A stretch of 21,648 bases of DNA, taken from positions 1 through 21,648 of the forward strand of contig JBDTVS010000137.1 in NCBI GenBank assembly GCA_040007095.1, given 5' to 3'. Position 1 is the first letter of the stretch. Each line of letters starts with the position of its first letter. Below, one piece after another: positions 1 to 6,381 of the stretch. Position numbers and translations under genes: made by a program. The DNA comes from JBDTVS01 sp040007095 (GTDB lineage Bacteria; Acidobacteriota; Vicinamibacteria; Vicinamibacterales; CAVVIG01). The notes under the pieces were generated by a model that had not been told where the DNA came from, did no database searches, and saw only the letters and a program-made list of their open reading frames with translations.

Positions 1-23
1 GAGTCACTACAGTAAATGCTGAA

Positions 24-344
24 TCACGTTGTCTCACCGGCGTTGACACGGCCCGCCGCAAGGTGCACCGTGTGCATGAGACACGCCTGTATGCCGCGCC
101 CGCAGCGAGCGTCATGCACGTACACCAGGCCGTCGGTGCCGTTGATGGCCTCAATCTCGCGCCGGACGGTTGGAGACTGTTCCCTCGCCTGCGCAATCAA
201 TCGGGAAAGTGTCGCGTTGTCCGAGCGGACACGGATGGCTGGTGCGGGGGCCTGCGCCGCCGCCCCGTGGCGGAGACCGCAGGCGGCCAGTGTGATAACC
301 ACGCTGCTGAAGACCTGACGCAGGTTGGTTGAGCGGCGGCTCAT
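24..344 (-). CDS. Small secreted or lipoprotein-like hypothetical protein, probably truncated at the C-terminus
   Basis: The frame codes for 106 residues. The ATG at 344 follows a good ribosome binding site (GGGAGGGG, about 5 bases upstream), so the start is well supported. Residues 1-30 form a signal peptide with a basic n-region (MSRRS) and a hydrophobic core. LAAC at about 19-22 could be a lipobox, but the AAAQAPAP that follows also suits signal peptidase I. The mature part contains SRLIAQAREQSPTVRREIE, then a beta-rich stretch with GLVYVHDARCGRG and ACL. This resembles short secreted acidobacterial proteins that usually continue into a C-terminal HELQH-type part, which is absent here. The frame stops at TGA 24-26 soon after AAGRVNAGETT, so a 3' deletion or nonsense change is likely. 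Function unknown; the family resemblance is from memory. Confidence 0.6.
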   Translation of the reverse strand: MSRRSTNLRQVFSSVVITLAACGLRHGAAAQAPAPAIRVRSDNATLSRLIAQAREQSPTVRREIEAINGTDGLVYVHDARCGRGIQACLMHTVHLAAGRVNAGETT

Positions 345-367
345 GGCGTTCCCCTCCCGGGCCGGCC

Positions 368-420
368 GATTCCGGTCCTCGGTAGGAAGAGGCGAGAACG
401 CCGGGCGAAACCTTGAACCG
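368..420 (+). repeat. Diverged direct repeat R1 (partner at 2870-2921)
   Basis: This copy starts with GATTCCGGTCCTC, has a short variable stretch, then GGCGAGAACGCCGG and CTTGAACCG. The copy at 2870 starts with the same 13 bases and continues GGCGGGAACGCCGG and CTTGAAGCG. Roughly three quarters of positions agree with one single-base indel. Both copies lie upstream of minus-strand genes in the same orientation. They could be remnants of an insertion-sequence end or a dispersed intergenic element; the sequence alone does not decide. Confidence 0.6.
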
Positions 421-616
421 GCTCACATCTTCTTGGGGATGGCTCTCAGAGCGATGGGCTATCAAATCGGCCTGAACGGATACAGCGACATGAACTGCGG
501 CGGTCGTTGTCCAGATGGCGCTTCCGTCCTTCTGAAACGACAGGTGTGCGCGTCGCTGCGACCAGTCACCGCTGGTGTCGCGCGGCACTCAATTCGTGGA
601 ATCAAAAGGTTCTGAC

Positions 617-678
617 TCATCGTCGGTGTGCAGCAAGCAGGGACCTCAACACAGTCGGCCGTGACCTACACTGTCACG
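617..678 (+). promoter_or_regulatory. Conserved upstream region with dyad operator of the small gene at 691
   Basis: The dyad CGTGAC-N7-GTCACG spans 660-678 (the left arm reads GCCGTGAC from 658). The spacer contains TACACT (667-672), which could serve as a -10 element. The same arrangement, with perfect 8-base arms, lies upstream of the paralogous gene (6393-6415). Both copies also share TCATCGTCGGTG further upstream (here 617-628). Two diverged gene copies keeping the dyad while neighbouring bases drift suggests a protein binding site, possibly autoregulatory. That function is inference. Confidence 0.5.
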
Positions 679-690
679 CTCATGCGGATC

Positions 691-906
691 ATGTTTGTCA
701 TGGGTAACACACCTACCGAAGCGTCGATCATCCGGAAGCCGATTCGGGGCCAGGGCGGATTTCAAAGTCTGCTGCGCAAACTGCAGCACCAACTGGGGGG
801 CCGACAACTGGACGTCTCTCCCGTCGACGTCGAGCGTCTGAGGCGATATTCGGCCGCGTACGGCGGCGGCGGCTTCCAGCGTCGCACCCAGCGCGTGATC
901 CCGTAG
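691..906 (+). CDS. Small conserved protein of unknown function, copy A (71 aa)
   Basis: I do not recognise a named family. The product runs MFVMGNTPTEA..., then RKPIRGQGGFQSLLRKL, a helical middle, VERLRRY, and a glycine-rich YGGGGFQ near the end. A paralogue on the minus strand at 6151-6381 matches about 39 of 57 positions from RKPIRG to the C-terminus, which shows that this frame is truly coding. The ATG at 691 lines up with the start of copy B; an ATG at 682 and a GTG at 628 are alternatives. Shine-Dalgarno signal is poor (GCGGATC directly before ATG). The basic helix-rich composition could suit a nucleic-acid-binding protein, but that is a guess. Confidence 0.65.
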   Translation: MFVMGNTPTEASIIRKPIRGQGGFQSLLRKLQHQLGGRQLDVSPVDVERLRRYSAAYGGGGFQRRTQRVIP

Positions 907-1026
907 AGGCGTTGGCCGGCGAGCGCGGCTCAGCTTCGTGCCCACGGTCGTCCGTCAGCGATTACCGACGTTCGCCACGGGTTGTTAGCGCACGCACAAT
1001 ATCGGGAGTCTCTGTGGCCGCCGAGT

Positions 1027-2655
1027 CTAGCCGGGGACGACGGCCGTGATCGGATTGCCCTGATTGAACGCCGAACCATCGACGGCCGACCAGTGCCAAC
1101 CCGAGAGATCTCGGAGCGCCGTGCGCACCACGTTGTCCTTTCCCAGCACAAAGATGTCGAATTCGTCGCCGGTGCGGACAGCCTCAATCGCGTTGCCCTG
1201 ATTGAACGCGGCGCCATCGATCGTCGACCAGTGCCAGCCGTCGCCAGCGCGGAACGCCGTGCGAACGACGCCGTCGGTCCCCAACACGAAGATGTCCAGC
1301 GCATCGCCGTTGCGGACGGCGGCGATCGGATTGCCTTGATTGAACGCAGCCCCGTCGATCGACGACCAGTGCCAGCCGTCGCCACCGCGGAACGCCGTGC
1401 GAACGACGCCGTCGGTCCCCAACACGAAGATGTCTAGCGCGTCCCCGCTACGGACGGCGGTGATCGAGCTGCCCTGGTTAAACGCGGCACCATCCACCGT
1501 CGACCAGTGCCAGCCGTCGCCGCCGCGGAACGCCGTGCGGACGACGCCGTCGGTCCCCAACACGAAGATGTCCACCGCGTCCCCGCTACGGACGGCGGTG
1601 ATCGAGCTGCCCTGGTTAAACGCGGCACAGTCCACCGTCGACCAGTGCCAGCCGTCGCCGCCGCGGAACGCCGTGCGGACGACGTCGTCCTTTCCTAACA
1701 CGAAGATGTCCAAGGCGTTGCCGCTGCGGACGGCGGTGATCGGGTTACCTTGATTGAACGCAGCACCGTCGACCGTCGACCAATGCCAGCCCGAGCCATC
1801 TCTAAACGCCGTCCGGACCACGCCGTCCTTTCCCAACTCAAAAATATCCAGTGCGTCGCCGTCGCGGACAGCCGTGATCCGGTTGCCTTGATTGAACGCA
1901 GCCCCGTCGACCGTCGACCAGTGCCACCCCGAGCCATTTCTAAACGCCGTCCGGACCACGCCGTCAGTTCCCAACTCGAAAATGTCCAGCGCGGACGGTT
2001 GGACGGAGAAACTGACTGCCGTATGCGGTCCCAAGCCGCAGCGCTCGGGTTGCGGAGGGGCAGGAGAGTCGGCGTTCGGGTACTCAATCGAAGACGAGCG
2101 GCCCATGGCCTTCTTCAGTTCGTTGGGTTGAAATGTTAGCGTGTCGTGTAGAACCTCGCCATTGCAGTTCGGAGCGTCAAGATGAAGATTGAGGAAATCA
2201 AAGACATCACTCAGCGTGCCGATGACAGTGTCGATACCGGCCGTGATTTTCGCGCCAATTGCGATTCCGACACTAGGATCACCGGTCGTAATCGTGGAAA
2301 AGATTGTTTCCACGATGGTCGCAACTGTTTCGACAACCTTCGCGGTGACCTTGACCGCTTGGGCAAACTGCTCCTCGTTCCGAGAGGAGCCCAGATTCGT
2401 TATCAAATAGTTCACGGTAACGACGTCGGATTCTGCAACCGTTATGACATCACTCCTAAACGGGCCGTTTAACACGTCCCCCGTGTGTATGATGCTGCCA
2501 ATGTGATGCATTTTTACTGGCAGTACTCGCCGGTCCTTGGTGATCGGGTTGATGACTGTACAGATAATACTCAGCCAGTCACTATCGCTGTGGTTGGTTG
2601 AAGCCTTCTGGTTGTGAACGACGACACCATCGACGCTGAACATGTACGCCGGCAT
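1027..2655 (-). CDS. Large protein with novel N-terminal domain and seven-bladed PLL-like beta-propeller (lectin-like)
   Basis: The 542-residue product starts at an ATG with a strong ribosome binding site (AGGGAGGT, spacing about 7). Residues 1-190 form a separate domain: a beta-rich start (YMFSVDGVVVHNQ), then an amphipathic or hydrophobic helical stretch around 100-155, ending near FDFLNLHL. Residues 191-220 link to seven repeats of exactly 46 residues (221-542) with consensus DALDIFVLGTDGVVRTAF, GWHWSTVDGAAFNQG and ITAVRSG. Length, spacing and the DIFVLGTD / W-x-W pattern resemble the blades of PLL-type and related fucose-binding propellers (DUF346-like), for which seven blades close the ring. 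TAVSFSVQP before blade 1 resembles the ITAV strand ending each blade and may act as the closing strand. No signal peptide is visible, so the location is unclear. A sugar-binding role is inferred, not shown. Confidence 0.8.
   Translation of the reverse strand: MPAYMFSVDGVVVHNQKASTNHSDSDWLSIICTVINPITKDRRVLPVKMHHIGSIIHTGDVLNGPFRSDVITVAESDVVTVNYLITNLGSSRNEEQFAQAVKVTAKVVETVATIVETIFSTITTGDPSVGIAIGAKITAGIDTVIGTLSDVFDFLNLHLDAPNCNGEVLHDTLTFQPNELKKAMGRSSSIEYPNADSPAPPQPERCGLGPHTAVSFSVQPSALDIFELGTDGVVRTAFRNGSGWHWSTVDGAAFNQGNRITAVRDGDALDIFELGKDGVVRTAFRDGSGWHWSTVDGAAFNQGNPITAVRSGNALDIFVLGKDDVVRTAFRGGDGWHWSTVDCAAFNQGSSITAVRSGDAVDIFVLGTDGVVRTAFRGGDGWHWSTVDGAAFNQGSSITAVRSGDALDIFVLGTDGVVRTAFRGGDGWHWSSIDGAAFNQGNPIAAVRNGDALDIFVLGTDGVVRTAFRAGDGWHWSTIDGAAFNQGNAIEAVRTGDEFDIFVLGKDNVVRTALRDLSGWHWSAVDGSAFNQGNPITAVVPG
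1030..1995 (-). repeat. Seven tandem 138-bp coding repeats (propeller blades)
   Basis: Seven units of 138 bp run without gaps to the stop codon, each coding for one 46-residue blade. The units around 1431-1560 and 1569-1698 are nearly identical in DNA, including synonymous sites, over more than 100 bases. This points to recent duplication or gene conversion, while the first and last units are more diverged. One blade has Cys in place of the conserved Gly (VDCAAF). The array is coding and is not a CRISPR. Confidence 0.9.
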
Positions 2656-3343
2656 GATATACCTCCCTCTTCAACGAGAATTCGGCTTGCGCGTCACGAG
2701 CTGAGTGGGGCCGTAAAATCAGCGGGACCTCAGCGGCGTACCGAGTCGGCCCTCGATGCCTTGACACAGCTCGTGTGGCCAAATTGCGCCCGCTTGGACC
2801 GGAATAGTTGCATCTCAACACCCCGAACGAAAGACTTCTACTGGATCATTCAAAAACAATGGACACGGCGATTCCGGTCCTCACTTGTAAAGGCGGGAAC
2901 GCCGGACAAAAACTTGAAGCGCTTCAAAAAAGCCAGGAAAATCGCGCAGCTGGCGTAACCAGCCATGGAATGTGGTCGCCCTCCTCGAGAAGGACGGTCA
3001 GATTCGCATCGCCACCGAGAGTGGGCAGGTAATCGACGAGCTGTCGATTGTGCCTTAAATCGACTATGAAGACCCCATTCGCCGCTGGCGCACCACCCAG
3101 GATGAAAGCGGGCAACGGCGCGAGTGGACCGCGGGCCGTTTATGGCACAACTCCGTGGGCGATCGTGTCGAAGGTCGAAGCCACTTGGTGGCCTGACCCC
3201 GTTATGAAGACTGACCTGCGCCACCGTTAGGAATCACCCCCTGTCGCACCCGGGCCGCGCACCGGCTCGGGAAGGACGCATGGCAGTGTCTCACCGTATT
3301 CCCGTGGCGCCACGCTCGCCTGCCCAACTACGAGGAGGTGTGT
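2656..3343. other. Gene-poor stretch: repeat copy R2, a degenerate reading frame, and the left flank of an IS110 remnant
   Basis: No intact gene is visible. Repeat R2 lies at 2870-2921. Between 2966 and 3196 the plus strand reads as GC3-rich codons (starting WNVVALLEKDGQIRIATESG) with a single internal TAA at 3056, which could be a decayed gene. The opposite strand is also open there (2924-3115), so the coding strand is uncertain. The last ~110 bases before 3344 would be the left non-coding end of the IS110-type element, the place where IS110-group elements encode their guide (bridge) RNA. I cannot confirm such an RNA. Confidence 0.45.
2870..2921 (+). repeat. Diverged direct repeat R2 (partner at 368-420)
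   Basis: It shares the first 13 bases with R1 (GATTCCGGTCCTC), then GGCGGGAACGCCGG and a run ending CTTGAAGCG. It lies about 215 bases upstream of the lectin-like gene, in the same orientation relative to that gene as R1 has to the gene at 24-344. Confidence 0.6.
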
Positions 3344-3775
3344 ATGGAGGCGATCGTTGAGCGCTGTGCCGGCATCGATATCGGCCAAGCGACGGTGGCG
3401 GTCACCGTCTTGGTGGGCCCCGCCCATCAGAGGCCGCGAAAAATGACACGGACGTTTCGGACCGTCACGCGGGAACTGCTTGAGCTCCGCGAGTGGCTAC
3501 TGGCCGAGCAGGTGACGCACGTCGGCATGGGAAGCACGGGCATCTACTGGAAACCGGTATACCCGCTCTTGGAAGATGCGTTCGAGATGATCGTGGGCAA
3601 CGCCACCCGGATCAAGAACGTGCCCGGCCGGAAGACGGATGTCAAGGACAGCGAGTGGATCGCCGAGTTGGTCCGGCACGGACTCATCGCCAAGAGCTTC
3701 GTACCCCCGCCCCCCATGTCCGCAAGGGCGAGAAGGGCTCGCCGGTCGTCTACGCCACGCTTCGCCTGCATATGA
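3344..3775 (+). pseudogene. IS110-family transposase, 5' fragment with mutated catalytic residue
   Basis: The ATG at 3344 follows a strong ribosome binding site (GAGGAGGT); a GTG at 3338 is also in frame. The start CAGIDIG carries the first Asp (residue 12) of the RuvC-like DEDD domain, and TDVKDSEWIAELVRHGL carries the last two Asp. The conserved Glu motif, normally MESTGxYW, here reads MGSTGIYW (codon GGA at 3530-3532), so the catalytic Glu is replaced by Gly. Homology ends at SFVPPPP (about 3714). The remaining frame to TGA 3773-3775 reads foreign sequence. The second half of the enzyme, including its C-terminal Ser-containing domain, is missing. Two independent lesions make this a dead remnant. 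Confidence 0.85.
3715..3756 (+). pseudogene. 14-codon splinter of an ArdC-type antirestriction gene
   Basis: In one frame this stretch reads HVRKGEKGSPVVYA, which matches the characteristic N-terminal motif of ArdC-like (DUF1738) plasmid antirestriction proteins (usually GxHVRKGEKGxxVVY). Upstream the DNA is IS110 transposase; downstream the same frame becomes ISL3 transposase. The fragment is far too short to function. It is probably a scar of a former conjugative or plasmid region. The match is made by eye from memory of the family. Confidence 0.55.
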
Positions 3776-3921
3776 GCCGCTGGCGATGTCGGCGGGCGCA
3801 GTGTGACACCCAGGTGTTCACGGAACGACTCACCGAGGTCTGCGGGCGACATGCGCGCCACACGCGTCGCCTCGGCGACGTCATCCACCTGGTCGGCGCC
3901 AGCGTAGGAAGGCGCCCTGCG
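3757..3921 (+). pseudogene. ISL3-family transposase, N-terminal fragment
   Basis: The frame reads LRLHMSRWRCRRAQCDTQVF, then TERL and HARHTRRLGDVIHLVGASVGRRP. This is the end of the N-terminal zinc-finger segment and the following helix-turn-helix region of ISL3 transposases, where RxRCxNxxCxxxxFxERL is typical. The start, with the first Cys pair, and everything after GRRPA are absent. A C-terminal ISL3 half lies on the same strand from 5152. The two may be halves of one element whose middle was replaced by the 3922-5151 block. Confidence 0.7.
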
Positions 3922-3957
3922 CCTGTCAATCCGAAGCTGCGGTTCCGATACGCGGCG

Positions 3958-4269
3958 TCATGGGCGTTCGTCGAGCAGCACTCGAAGATTTCGTCGGCTA
4001 TGCAGCACCGCCACAACTTGCAACGGCGTCGTCTCTGGCCGATAGGCGATGAGGTAATTCGGGTAGCTGGTCACCGACCAAAAGCGGAGAGGCCGTTTGG
4101 TGAGGTCCCGGCGGACATGCCCACGCAACGGTCCGGCGGCAAGCAGAGTGCACGCATCGTAAATCGCTTGTTCCACGCGGTCGGCGGCATCGGGATTGGC
4201 GTCAGCGATGTAAGACCAGATGTGAAAAACGTCGGCGGCGGCGAGCGGCGTGAGGACGTAATCGGTCAT
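3958..4269 (-). CDS. ParE/RelE-type toxin of a type II toxin-antitoxin pair
   Basis: The 103-residue product starts MTDYVLTPLAAADVFHIWSY and ends with YLIAYRPE...VVAVLHSRRN, the classic ParE/RelE fold signature (helical hairpin, then a beta-sheet with the YLIxYRPE and VLHxRRN strands). The ATG at 4269 overlaps the antitoxin stop by the four bases ATGA, which fixes the start; an ATG at 4281 is also in frame but less likely. Members either poison gyrase (ParE) or cut mRNA on the ribosome (RelE); the sequence does not tell which. It appears intact. The gene lies between the two ISL3 transposase pieces, opposite to them, as expected for a mobile addiction module. Confidence 0.85.
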   Translation of the reverse strand: MTDYVLTPLAAADVFHIWSYIADANPDAADRVEQAIYDACTLLAAGPLRGHVRRDLTKRPLRFWSVTSYPNYLIAYRPETTPLQVVAVLHSRRNLRVLLDERP

Positions 4270-4517
4270 CGTGCCGGGCAATGTTCCTGACGCCAGGCAT
4301 CCTTCCGCGCCTGCACTTCGCGGCGCACCTCGGCCGCGTCAAGAAGATCACCGCGCTCGGCCTGCAAAAACCCTTCTTCAATATGGGCGCGCATCTCCGT
4401 GAACTCGTCGACGTAACCGGCGACAGCATCCTGCACCATCTCGTCGGCGGCGCGGCCGCTCTCGACGGCGAGTGTTTTGAGCTTTCGCTCAAGGTCTGGT
4501 GTCAGGTGCACTTCCAT
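4266..4517 (-). CDS. Ribbon-helix-helix-type antitoxin partner
   Basis: The 83-residue product starts MEVHLTPDLERKLKTLAVES (a beta strand then helix as in RHH/CopG DNA-binding domains) followed by GRAADEMVQDAVAGYVDEF. The C-terminal half is charged and helical (MRAHIEEGFLQAERGDLLDAAEVRREV), as expected for a toxin-wrapping tail. Position directly upstream of the ParE-like gene with a four-base overlap supports the pairing. The usual role is to neutralise the toxin and repress the shared promoter by N-terminal DNA binding. The ribosome binding site is weak. The same frame is open far upstream into the decayed pRiA4b-like gene, so the start was chosen by family length. Confidence 0.8.
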   Translation of the reverse strand: MEVHLTPDLERKLKTLAVESGRAADEMVQDAVAGYVDEFTEMRAHIEEGFLQAERGDLLDAAEVRREVQARKDAWRQEHCPAR

Positions 4518-4670
4518 GCTCTTGAGCGTAGGGCGGCGCGCGGCGTGTGTCAATTCCGCGCGGCGAACGGGCGACATCTGGCTGAGGCGGCTTCTGTCCT
4601 GCCAGGGGAGGGGCAGCCACATTGATTCCGGTTCCGTCCGACAGCAACTGTTGCTGCTCGAGGGTGGTCG

Positions 4671-5107
4671 GCCGAGAACCTCCTGCCGCTTCAGCATTAG
4701 CCGATAGCCGGTGGGGCCGCCCGCGTACTGAGGCGGCGTCGCGCCCGTCCACCCAGGCACATCGCCGTCTCGTCGCCGGCGGTGCCGTCCTGGCGATCCA
4801 CCACCCGGAGTTCCCACTCCCACTGATCCATCGCACCCAGCGTGTACAGGAACTTCTCCTGTGGACGCAGACGGAACTCGCGCAGTGTCGTGAACCGCGT
4901 CTGACGGCGGAAGCTGGTGAACGTCTGGCCGTGCACAGTGAACGCGTAGCCACCGCCGCCATCCCAGCCGAGGACGGCATGAAAGATGTCATCGAAGTCG
5001 GCCAGATCCACGCAGTCCGGCACCGCCACCAGCCGGATCACCATCGGGTACACGTCGCGCAGCACCGCTCGGAGAATCAAGCGTTTGAACGGGGAGATTG
5101 TAGGCAT
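4671..5107 (-). pseudogene. Plasmid pRiA4b ORF-3-like (IS1096 passenger TnpR-like) protein, frameshifted
   Basis: From ATG 5107 the frame reads LILRAVLRDVYPMVIRLVAV, DLADFDDIFHAVLGWDGGGGYAFTVHG and TRFTTLREFRLRPQEKFLY, followed by MDQWEWELRVVD and CLGG. This is the typical order of the pRiA4b ORF-3 family (LKVxLRDVxPPVWRRL..., AVLGWDxxHxYxF, FxYxYDFGDxWEHEL). After CLGGR (about 4745-4755) the expected ATPPQYAGGPTGY lies in the neighbouring minus frame, so one base has been lost there. After the shift the frame loses family resemblance past MLKRQEVLG and stays open into the antitoxin gene. No slippery heptamer is visible, so this looks like decay. An upstream ATG at 5125, after a G-rich tract, is an alternative start. 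Function of the family is unknown; it is common on plasmids and transposons. Confidence 0.75.
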
Positions 5108-5151
5108 GGCCCCAAGCCTACCCATCCCCCCCGACCTTCTGCTGCACTCCT

Positions 5152-6144
5152 CATTTGCTCCTGAACTTGCGTGGAGCCGTGGAACAAGAACTGTCACGCG
5201 TGCGGCCCCGCCTCACCGTCGTCCAGCCGGTCGCGGCGAGCGCGGCACGATCGCGTCAGGTGCGGGTCGGATCACGCCCGCGGACGACGGTCGCGCAGCG
5301 CCACGTCGAGGTCGTTCAGGAGCGGCGCGCGGCGCAAGCGCAGCGCTTCGCGCTCGTCAAACGTCTCCAGGCCAGCGGCCAGACCGGTCAAGCCATCATG
5401 CGGGAGACCGGCATCAGCCGAGGGCCCCTCCGGAAGTGGCTGCCCGCGAGCGAGCTGCCCCCTCGCAAGCGGATGGCCCCACGTCCCGGGATGCCCGACT
5501 TCTATGAGGAACAATTGCGCCGCCGGTGGACGGAAGGCTGCCAGGACGGTCGACGATTGATGGCCGAAATCCAAGCACTGGGCTTTGTGGGCTGTTACTC
5601 AGGCCTGGCCAGACTGCTGGCACCGTGGCGTGATCCGGTCCAGGCGCCGCTCGAGATAACGACGGACTCGGCCGTGAACACCGCAGACCGGCCCGCCGCG
5701 AGTAACGACGCGCCCGCGTCGGTGTGCGTGCGACACGTGTCGCCACGCCGGGCCGCGGCCCTCCTCAGTCAACCGCGTCCGTTGCTGACCGCGCGCCAAG
5801 CCGAGATCGTCGATGGGTTGAAGGAGCGCTGCCCCGGGTTTACGACGATGCGGCGGCTCGTCCTGAGTTTCCGTACGATTCTGCGCGTGGGCAAGGTAGA
5901 GACGTTGCATCGGTGGCTCGCGCGGGCCCAGACGACGAGCATTCGTCCGCTCCAGCGCTTCGTCAAGACGTTGCGGCGTGACATCGAGGCCGTCCAAGGC
6001 GCGATCACCGAGCCGTGGAGCAATGGGCCGGTTGAAGGCCACATCAACCGATTGAAGACGCTCCGGCGCCAGATGTACGGCCGCGCCGGCGTCGACCTCT
6101 TGCGGGCGCGGCTGTTACCGCTCCCACCGTTCGCTCACGGCTAA
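5152..6144 (+). pseudogene. ISL3-family transposase, C-terminal half
   Basis: The frame begins with HLLLNLRGAVEQEL, equivalent to the DRFHLLxNLxEAVE motif in the middle of ISL3 transposases. The GAPxAxQVADRF just before it and the first catalytic Asp residues are missing. It continues through an internal helix-turn-helix-like insert (ALVKRLQASGQTGQAIMRET) typical of one ISL3 subgroup, and ends with the family signature PWSNGPVEGHINRLKTLRRQ, YGRAG and LLRARLL. It stops at TAA 6142-6144, seven bases from the convergent small gene. No start with a ribosome binding site exists, so it is not expected to give active enzyme. The N-terminal fragment at 3757-3921 may be from the same element. Confidence 0.85.
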
Positions 6145-6150
6145 CGGTCG

Positions 6151-6381
6151 TTACGGGACCAGGCCCTTGGCGCGACCTTGAAAGCCGCCGCCGTAGCCGA
6201 TCGCATACCGGCGCAGTCGTTCCAGGTCGGCGCGGGAGACCTCGAGGTGCCGACCGTCCAGTTGGTGCCGGAGTTTGCGCAGCAGACTCTGAAATCCGCC
6301 CCGTCCCCGAATCGGCTTTCGCAACGTCCTCGTACCGAGAGGCGTGAGATCGATAGATACCGCGTTTCCCATGCGGAGCAT
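6151..6381 (-). CDS. Small conserved protein of unknown function, copy B (76 aa)
   Basis: Paralogue of the gene at 691-906: it shares RKPIRG, GGFQSLLRKL, HQL, ERLRRY and the C-terminal GGFQ, about 39 of 57 positions. The N-terminus (MLRMGNAVSIDLTPLGTRTL) is longer than in copy A and differs after MGN. The ATG at 6381 corresponds to the ATG chosen for copy A; the ATG at 6372 is the other option. No clear ribosome binding site is seen. Its 3' end nearly touches the ISL3 transposase end (6 bases apart, convergent). The two copies point inward and bracket the mobile-element block. Function unknown. Confidence 0.65.
   Translation of the reverse strand: MLRMGNAVSIDLTPLGTRTLRKPIRGRGGFQSLLRKLRHQLDGRHLEVSRADLERLRRYAIGYGGGFQGRAKGLVP

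Larger units (their letters stand above)
345..690. other. Non-coding stretch with one diverged repeat copy and a candidate promoter/operator
   Basis: I see no convincing gene between the divergent starts at 344 (minus) and 691 (plus). The stretch holds repeat copy R1 at 368-420 and, near its right end, the conserved upstream segment of the small gene at 691 (617-678). The rest shows no strong hairpin or reading frame. Confidence 0.5.

Noticed and set aside
982..1753. Long open frames on the plus strand across the repeat array
   Set aside because: They mirror the repeats of the minus-strand gene, which has the good ribosome binding site and a sensible domain order.
1030..1995. Regular repeats that could be taken for a CRISPR or a non-coding tandem array
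   Set aside because: The 138-bp period is a whole number of codons, units adjoin without spacers, and changes between units keep the protein pattern. This is a coding repeat.
4740..4760. Programmed ribosomal frameshift in the pRiA4b-like gene
   Set aside because: No slippery heptamer and no obvious downstream structure; surrounding genes are decayed, so mutation or a sequencing error is more likely.
4266..4823. A 185-residue protein starting upstream of the antitoxin
   Set aside because: The first ~100 residues are the shifted end of the pRiA4b-like gene and low-complexity sequence; antitoxin homology begins at MEVHLTPD (4517).
691..6381. A single composite transposon with the two microgenes as terminal inverted repeats
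   Set aside because: The copies are too diverged, their similarity is strongest at protein level, and no target duplication or element end is visible outside them.
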